A DNA stretch of 64,000 bases from Aquabacter sp040755535 (GTDB lineage Bacteria; Pseudomonadota; Alphaproteobacteria; Rhizobiales; Xanthobacteraceae): positions 1-64,000 of the forward strand of contig JBFMAV010000012.1 of assembly GCA_040755535.1 (NCBI GenBank). Direction: 5' to 3'. A model generated the notes under the pieces. That model had not been told where the DNA came from. It saw nothing but the letters and a program-made list of their open reading frames with translations, and did no database searches. This document shows, piece by piece, positions 59,140 to 64,000 of the stretch. The first letter of the stretch is position 1, and each line of letters opens with the position of its first letter. A program made the translations under genes and the position numbers.

Positions 59140-59750
59140 GCCTGTGGCGCGCCTCTCTTCCTCTGGTCCTGGCCTCGCGCAGCGCGGCGCGGCGGGCGGT
59201 GCTGGAGTCCGCGGGCATTCCGCTGGAGGTAATGGTCCCCGCCGTGGACGAGCGCGCGGTCGAGGCGCAGGCCGCCGGCGCGGAAGCCGCCCCCGACGAT
59301 GTGGCCCGCCTGCTGGCGCGCACCAAGGCGCTGGCCGGCAGCGGGCTCGCCGGGCCGGAGCATTATGTGGTCGGCGCCGACCAGACCCTGGCTCTGTGCG
59401 GAACGCTGTTCCACAAGGCCGGAGACAGGGCGGCGGCGAAGCTGCAATTGTCCCGTCTCCAGGGCCGCACCCACATGCTGCACTCCGCTGTCGCTCTGGT
59501 GCGGGAGGAAGAGGTGCTGTTCGAGACCGTGGTGAGCGCCAGCCTCACCATGCGCGCCTTGTCGGATATCGAGATCGAGGCCTATCTGGACGCCGCCGGC
59601 CCGGACATTCTCGGCTCGGTCGGCTGCTACCAGCTGGAGGCCCTCGGCGCGCATCTGTTCGAGCGGATCGAGGGCGACCATTTCACCATTCTCGGCCTGC
59701 CGCTTCTGCCGCTGCTCGGCGCGCTGCGGCAAGAAGGATTGCTCGCGTGA
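59136..59750 (+). CDS. maf: Maf family nucleoside triphosphate pyrophosphatase
   Basis: House-cleaning pyrophosphatase of 204 residues acting on dTTP/UTP or modified nucleotides. PLVLASRSAARRAVLESAGI is the phosphate-binding start, YVVGADQTLALCG the catalytic Asp region and SVGCYQLEALG the later core. The start overlaps the ppsR stop by four bases and the stop overlaps the aroE GTG (GTGA), so ppsR-maf-aroE are translationally coupled. Confidence 0.93.
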   Translation: MSLWRASLPLVLASRSAARRAVLESAGIPLEVMVPAVDERAVEAQAAGAEAAPDDVARLLARTKALAGSGLAGPEHYVVGADQTLALCGTLFHKAGDRAAAKLQLSRLQGRTHMLHSAVALVREEEVLFETVVSASLTMRALSDIEIEAYLDAAGPDILGSVGCYQLEALGAHLFERIEGDHFTILGLPLLPLLGALRQEGLLA

Positions 59751-60592
59751 CCGTCCGCCTGTGCATCGTCGGCTATCCCGCCACCTATTCCCGCTCGCCT
59801 CTGCTGCACGGTTATTGGATTGCCCGCCACGGGCTGGACGGCAGCTATGGCCGCGAGGATGTGCCGCCCGAGGCGGCCGCGGATTTCTTTTCCGGCATGA
59901 AGGCGCGCTATGCGGGTGGCAATGTCACCGCGCCCCACAAGCAGACCGCCTTCCGCGCCGTGGATGAGGCGGACGCCACCGCCCGGCGCCTGGAAGCCGT
60001 CAACACCATCTGGTTCGAGGACGGCCGCATGATGGGCGGCAATACGGATGCCATCGGCTATGTGGGCAGCCTTGATGCCGGGGCGCCGGGCTGGGATGCG
60101 AGCGGGCGTCCGGCTCTGGTGCTCGGTGCGGGCGGAGCCGCGCGCTCGATCCTGCATGGGCTGATCGAGCGGGGCGTGCAAACCATCTGGCTCGCCAACC
60201 GCACCTTGGCGAAGGCCGAGGAATTGCGCGATCTGTTCGGTCCCAAGGTGCGGCCCATCGGCCTTGGCGACCTCGCCGGGCCGCTCGCGGAGGCCGGGCT
60301 CATTTCCAACACCACGACGCTGGGCATGAAGGGACAGCCGCCGCTGGATCTCGATCTCGCGCGGGTGCGGGACGACGCAGTGGTGAGCGATGCCGTTTAT
60401 GTGCCGCTCGAAACCCCCTTCCTCAGGGCGGCCAAGGCGCGGGGCCTCAAGACCGTGGACGGGCTCGGCATGCTCATGCACCAGGCGGTGCCGGGCTTCG
60501 AACGCTGGTTCGGCCTTCGCCCGACCGTGGATGAGGGGCTGCGCACGCTTCTGGTGGATGATCTGCGCGCCAAGGGCCAGTTGGAGGGCTAA
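59747..60592 (+). CDS. aroE: shikimate dehydrogenase
   Basis: NADPH-dependent reduction of 3-dehydroshikimate. It has 281 residues from a GTG. The shikimate site YSRSPLLHGYW, catalytic Lys in GGNVTAPHKQTA, NTDAIGYVGSL, and the nucleotide loop VLGAGGAARSILHGL are in order. The GTG overlaps the maf stop. coaE starts three bases after its stop. Confidence 0.96.
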   Translation: MTVRLCIVGYPATYSRSPLLHGYWIARHGLDGSYGREDVPPEAAADFFSGMKARYAGGNVTAPHKQTAFRAVDEADATARRLEAVNTIWFEDGRMMGGNTDAIGYVGSLDAGAPGWDASGRPALVLGAGGAARSILHGLIERGVQTIWLANRTLAKAEELRDLFGPKVRPIGLGDLAGPLAEAGLISNTTTLGMKGQPPLDLDLARVRDDAVVSDAVYVPLETPFLRAAKARGLKTVDGLGMLMHQAVPGFERWFGLRPTVDEGLRTLLVDDLRAKGQLEG

Positions 60593-60595
60593 GGC

Positions 60596-61207
60596 ATGTG
60601 GGTGCTCGGCCTCACCGGCTCCATCGGCATGGGAAAGTCGGCCACCGCCGCGCTGTTCGGGGCACACGGCGTGCCGGTGCACGATGCCGACGCCAGCGTC
60701 CATGATCTCTACAGAAGCGAAGCCGTCGCGCCGGTGGAGGCTGCCTTTCCGGGCGTGACGCGGGACGGCGCCATCGACCGGGTCGAGCTGTCCGCGCGTG
60801 TGCTCAACAATCCGGACGCGCTGAAGCGCCTGGAATCCATCGTCCATCCCCTCGTGCGGGCCCGCGAGGCGGCCTTCCTGTCACAGGCGCAAGCGGCGGG
60901 CGCGCGGCTCGTGGTGCTGGACATTCCCCTCCTGCTGGAGACCGGGTCCGGGGGGCGGGTGGATGCGGTGGTGGTGGTGAGCGCCCCGGCGGCGGTGCAG
61001 CGCGATCGGGTTCTTGCCCGTCCGGGCATGACGGCGGAGCGGTTCGCGCTCATTCTCGGCAAGCAGATGCCTGATTCGGACAAGCGCCGGCGGGCGCATT
61101 TCATTATCGATACCAGCCGGGGCTTCGACGCGGCCCGCCATCAGGTACAGGGCGTCGTGCGGGCCGTGAGCGGGCCGGGCCGGCGAAGGGGGACAAGCCA
61201 TGCGTGA
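60596..61207 (+). CDS. coaE: dephospho-CoA kinase
   Basis: Final step of coenzyme A synthesis. P-loop kinase of 203 residues: LGLTGSIGMGKSATAALF (Walker A), VPVHDADASVHDLYR, HPLVRAREAAFL and LVVLDIPLLLETG. The stop overlaps the start of dnaQ by eight bases. A coaE-dnaQ pair near the origin is standard in alphaproteobacteria. Confidence 0.96.
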   Translation: MWVLGLTGSIGMGKSATAALFGAHGVPVHDADASVHDLYRSEAVAPVEAAFPGVTRDGAIDRVELSARVLNNPDALKRLESIVHPLVRAREAAFLSQAQAAGARLVVLDIPLLLETGSGGRVDAVVVVSAPAAVQRDRVLARPGMTAERFALILGKQMPDSDKRRRAHFIIDTSRGFDAARHQVQGVVRAVSGPGRRRGTSHA

Positions 61208-61925
61208 GATCGTGCTCGATACCGAGACCACGGGCCTTGATCCCATCAATGGCGACCGTCTGGTAGAAATCGGCTGCGTCGAGATGGTGAACCGCATCAC
61301 CACCGGCAACGTCTTCCACGTCTATATCAATCCCGAGCGGGACATGCCGCAGGAGGCGTTCAACGTCCACGGCCTGTCCGCCGAATTCCTCGCCGACAAG
61401 CCGAAATTCGCCGAGGTGGCGGACGAGTTCCTCGCCTTCATCGGCAATGACACGCTGGTCATCCACAATGCGGCGTTCGACATCGGCTTTCTCAATGCGG
61501 AGCTGGACCGCGCCGGCCGCCCGGTGATCGCCCGCGACCGGGTGGTGGACACGCTCGCGCTCGCCCGCCGCAAGCATCCCGGCGGGCCGAACAGCCTTGA
61601 CGTGCTGATGAACCGCTACGGCATCGACGCCTCGCGCCGCGTGAAGCATGGCGCGCTGCTGGATTCCGAGTTGCTGGCCGAGGTCTATAGCGAGCTGCTG
61701 GGCGGGCGGCAGGCCATGCTGGTGGGCCTGGTGGAGGAAGAAAGCGCCGCGCCGCGGCTGGTGGCCGCGACGGTGGCCGCCGCGCGCCAGCGCCCCGTGC
61801 CCCTCGCCCCGCGCCTCAGCGCGGAGGAAGCCTCCGCCCATGCCGCCTTCGTGGAGGGGCTCGGGGACAAGGCGATTTGGAACAGCTATCGCGCGGCGGA
61901 CCCCGAACCGGGCGCGGCGGCCTGA
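61200..61925 (+). CDS. dnaQ: DNA polymerase III epsilon subunit
   Basis: 3'-5' proofreading exonuclease of 241 residues. Exo I REIVLDTETTGLDP, Exo II HNAAFDIGFLNAEL and Exo III epsilon type VKHGALLDSELLAEVY are intact. The C-terminal 60 residues would bind the polymerase alpha subunit. It is the last gene of ppsR-maf-aroE-coaE-dnaQ. Confidence 0.96.
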   Translation: MREIVLDTETTGLDPINGDRLVEIGCVEMVNRITTGNVFHVYINPERDMPQEAFNVHGLSAEFLADKPKFAEVADEFLAFIGNDTLVIHNAAFDIGFLNAELDRAGRPVIARDRVVDTLALARRKHPGGPNSLDVLMNRYGIDASRRVKHGALLDSELLAEVYSELLGGRQAMLVGLVEEESAAPRLVAATVAAARQRPVPLAPRLSAEEASAHAAFVEGLGDKAIWNSYRAADPEPGAAA

Positions 61926-62023
61926 GGCCGGTATCCTGGACGAAGGCGCCGGGGCCATGCGTCGTATTGCAAGCGTGAGGCGTTTGCTATGAGGGAGACC
62001 TGGACCAGGGAGTGAGACACGGC

Positions 62024-62920
62024 ATGTTGCGGCGCGCCTACCGGATCGTGATGGATGCGGTGTGGACTTTCCTCGCCGACGACGGCTGGGCGATCGCGAG
62101 CCATATCGCCCTGTCCATCCTCATGTCCCTGTTCCCCTTCCTGATCTTCGTGACGGCGCTTGCGGCCTTTCTTGATCTGCGCCCGCTCGCCAACGAGACC
62201 ATATTGCTCATTCTCGACACCTGGCCCGACGCGGTCTCCGAGCCCATCGCGCGGGAGATCTACAATGTGGTGAACCATGTCCGCACGGACCTGCTCACCT
62301 TCGGCGTCGCGCTCGCCATCTACTTTTCCTCCAACGGGGTGGAGAGCCTGCGCATCGGGCTCAACCGCGCCTATCAGGTGCGCGAGATGCGGGCCTGGTA
62401 TCGGCTCCGGTTCGAATCCATCATCTATGTGATGATCGGCGCCATGGGCATGCTCGCTCTGTCCTTCCTGGTGGTGCTCGGCCCGCTGTTCTGGAGCATC
62501 ATCATCAAGAATGTGCCGGCGGTGCGCCATCTGAGCCCGGCCGTGACCTTGGTGCGCTATGCCCTGACCTCTCTGGTGCTGATCCTGGGCCTCGTCGTCG
62601 CCCACAAATGGCTGCCGGCCGGGCGGCGCGGCTGGCGCGAGATCGCCCCGGGCATCCTCGTCACGCTTGTCCTGTGGCTGGTCGCAGCAGCGGCATTCGG
62701 CTTCTATCTGTCGGAATTCGCGGCCAATTACGTCAACACCTATGCGGGCCTCGCCTCGGTGATGATCGCGCTGGTGTTCCTTTATCTTACCGCCAGCATT
62801 TTCCTGTTCGGCGGGGAGTTCAACGCGGCCCTGGCCCGGGCGCGCACGCGGCGGGCGGAGGCGCGCACGTTGATCGCGCAGGGCGGGGGAGAGGTGGCGG
62901 GGGAACAAAGCGCGCCGTGA
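62024..62920 (+). CDS. YihY/BrkB family inner-membrane protein
   Basis: Polytopic protein of 298 residues with six membrane helices: AIASHIALSILMSLFPFLIF, then YFSSNGVESLRIGLNRAY in a cytoplasmic loop, and late FAANYVNTYAGLASVMIALVFLYLTASIFLFGGEFNAAL (read in pieces), which is the YihY signature. The family was once called RNase BN; that activity is not supported, and the role is unknown. A GTG 12 bases earlier is an alternative start. Its stop overlaps the next GTG (GTGA). Confidence 0.9.
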   Translation: MLRRAYRIVMDAVWTFLADDGWAIASHIALSILMSLFPFLIFVTALAAFLDLRPLANETILLILDTWPDAVSEPIAREIYNVVNHVRTDLLTFGVALAIYFSSNGVESLRIGLNRAYQVREMRAWYRLRFESIIYVMIGAMGMLALSFLVVLGPLFWSIIIKNVPAVRHLSPAVTLVRYALTSLVLILGLVVAHKWLPAGRRGWREIAPGILVTLVLWLVAAAAFGFYLSEFAANYVNTYAGLASVMIALVFLYLTASIFLFGGEFNAALARARTRRAEARTLIAQGGGEVAGEQSAP

Positions 62921-63393
62921 GCGTCCCGCCCGTGCTTCCCATCGATGGCCGCCAATCTCCCGGCGCGCTCGCAATCCAGCGCGGCGTGATGCGTCATCTC
63001 GCGGTCTTGGGGCAGACCGGCATTCCGGAATTCTGTCTTGCCTCGGGCCGGCGGGCGGATATCGCCGCCTTGGACGCGAAGGGCGAAATCGCCATCATCG
63101 AGATCAAGTCGTCGGTGGCCGATTTCCGCGCCGACCTGAAATGGCCGGAATACCGCATCTATTGCGACCGGCTCTATTTCGCGGTGGCGCCGGATTTCCC
63201 GCTGGAGATCCTGCCCGACGACACGGGCATCCTGGTGGGCGATGCCTTCGGCGCGGAGACCCTTCGCCCCGCGCCGCTCCATCCTCTGCCCGCCGCGACG
63301 CGCAAGGCGCTGCTGATCCGCCTCGCCCGCGCCGCGAGCGGCCGGCTGGCCCGGCTCTATGACCCGGACCTCACCGGCCTTCCGGACATCTGA
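62917..63393 (+). CDS. mmcB: MmcB family DNA repair protein
   Basis: Putative endonuclease-fold protein of 158 residues from a GTG overlapping the previous stop. The core RRADIAALDAKGEIAIIEIKSSVADFRADLKW has the E-x-K of PD-(D/E)XK nucleases, followed by YRIYCDRLYFAVAPDFP. In Caulobacter mmcB is an SOS gene protecting against mitomycin C. No clear LexA box was seen because the gene is coupled to its neighbour. Confidence 0.9.
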   Translation: MSVPPVLPIDGRQSPGALAIQRGVMRHLAVLGQTGIPEFCLASGRRADIAALDAKGEIAIIEIKSSVADFRADLKWPEYRIYCDRLYFAVAPDFPLEILPDDTGILVGDAFGAETLRPAPLHPLPAATRKALLIRLARAASGRLARLYDPDLTGLPDI

Positions 63394-63415
63394 CCGCGCG
63401 TGAGGCCAACCCGTC

Positions 63416-64000
63416 TCAGAGGATCTTCGCACCCTCTTCGAACGGCAGCCGGGGCAGGCGATCGAACAGCTTGGAATGGTCGCCATGGCCGAGCGCGGCG
63501 ATGAAGTTCACCTTCACCTTGCTGCCCGGGAAGAATTCCGACTCAATCTTGCCGGCATCGAAGCCCGACATGGGGCCGACATCCAGGCCCACCGCGCGGG
63601 CGGCGAGAATGAAGTAGCCGCCCTGGATCGCCGAGTTGCGGAACGCGTGGGGCTCCACCATGCCCGGATTGTTCACGAACAGGTCGCGGAAGCCGGGATT
63701 GTGGGGGAAGAGCTGGGGGATCTTGTCGTAGAATTCCAGGTCATAGCCGATGAGCGCGATCACCGGGGCGGCGAGCGCCTTCAGATTGCCTTCCATGAGC
63801 GCCGGGCGGAGGCGCTCCTTGGCCTCGGGCGTGGTGAGGAAGACGATCCGGGCCGGCTGGGTGTTGGCCGAGGTGGGGCCGTAGATCATCAGATCATACA
63901 GCGCGCGCAGCTCCGCCTCGCTCACCGGCTCGGAGGTCCAGCCATTGTGCGAGCGGGCTTTGAAGAACAGCGTGTCGAGGGCGGCGGGATCAACGCGGTA
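63416..64000 (-). CDS. RutE-like malonic semialdehyde reductase / nitroreductase (5' end outside window)
   Basis: Partial flavoprotein; about 195 C-terminal residues are visible and the start lies beyond base 64000. The phrase ALDTLFFKARSHNGWTSEPV, then YDLMIYGPTSANTQPARIVFL, FRNSAIQGGYFILAARAVGLD and GPMSGFDAGKIESEFF matches the RutE/HadB branch, which reduces malonic semialdehyde in pyrimidine breakdown. No rut gene is visible, so the substrate is uncertain. Confidence 0.85.
   Translation of the reverse strand, partial: YRVDPAALDTLFFKARSHNGWTSEPVSEAELRALYDLMIYGPTSANTQPARIVFLTTPEAKERLRPALMEGNLKALAAPVIALIGYDLEFYDKIPQLFPHNPGFRDLFVNNPGMVEPHAFRNSAIQGGYFILAARAVGLDVGPMSGFDAGKIESEFFPGSKVKVNFIAALGHGDHSKLFDRLPRLPFEEGAKIL

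Overview
The window is a 64 kb stretch of a GC-rich alphaproteobacterial chromosome. Gene content and order (hemC-hemD-mitofilin-hemY, tlpA/argH, lptM-lysA, uppP-GST-queG, hemJ-hemE next to ppsR-maf-aroE-coaE-dnaQ, a METTL20-type methyltransferase, CtrA boxes and GANTC sites) point to the Hyphomicrobiales, probably near Xanthobacter/Azorhizobium. The family placement is inference; the class is secure. Nearly everything is housekeeping. I see no rRNA, tRNA, IS element, prophage or CRISPR array.

Layout. 0-7.4 kb: acetyl-CoA synthetase, small enzymes, a putative ETF-beta/L7-L12 lysine methyltransferase, then etfB-etfA-hbd. 7.4-11.1 kb: a type I secretion ABC transporter and adaptor with no outer-membrane partner or substrate nearby. 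11.4-20 kb: ppc, purA, an unrecognised membrane-anchored protein and mutS. 20.2-28.2 kb: a guanidine-I (ykkC) riboswitch followed by an ABC importer, two DUF1989 proteins and a biotin-dependent carboxylase, which reads as a guanidine uptake and degradation operon rather than a urea one. 28.2-35.7 kb: SRAP protein, the hemC-hemD-Mic60-hemY operon, tsaD and gpsA. 35.7-41.7 kb: tlpA, argH, bluB, lptM, lysA, small membrane proteins and TspO. 41.9-46.1 kb: three tandem MFS paralogues. 46.2-57.9 kb: a methylsuccinyl-CoA-dehydrogenase-like enzyme, secB, an SDH assembly factor, uppP, GST, queG, a four-domain signalling protein, a universal stress protein, hemJ and hemE. 57.9-58.3 kb: a non-coding gap with two perfect CtrA boxes in opposite orientation, two GANTC sites in an AT-rich tract and a near-consensus DnaA box. 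It sits between hemE and ppsR, exactly where the Caulobacter origin lies, so it is the best candidate for the chromosomal replication origin. 58.3-64 kb: ppsR-maf-aroE-coaE-dnaQ, a YihY/BrkB protein, mmcB and a truncated RutE-like nitroreductase.

How the genes work together. Acs, PEP carboxylase, 3-hydroxybutyryl-CoA dehydrogenase, ETF and the acyl-CoA dehydrogenase would fit acetate/C2 assimilation through the ethylmalonyl-CoA pathway, although crotonyl-CoA carboxylase is not in the window. The haem genes are spread over two loci (hemCD and hemJE). The guanidine cluster lacks an allophanate hydrolase, which must be encoded elsewhere if the pathway is complete. Several starts were set by ribosome-binding sites or by ATGA/GTGA stop-start overlaps; queG has no convincing start.
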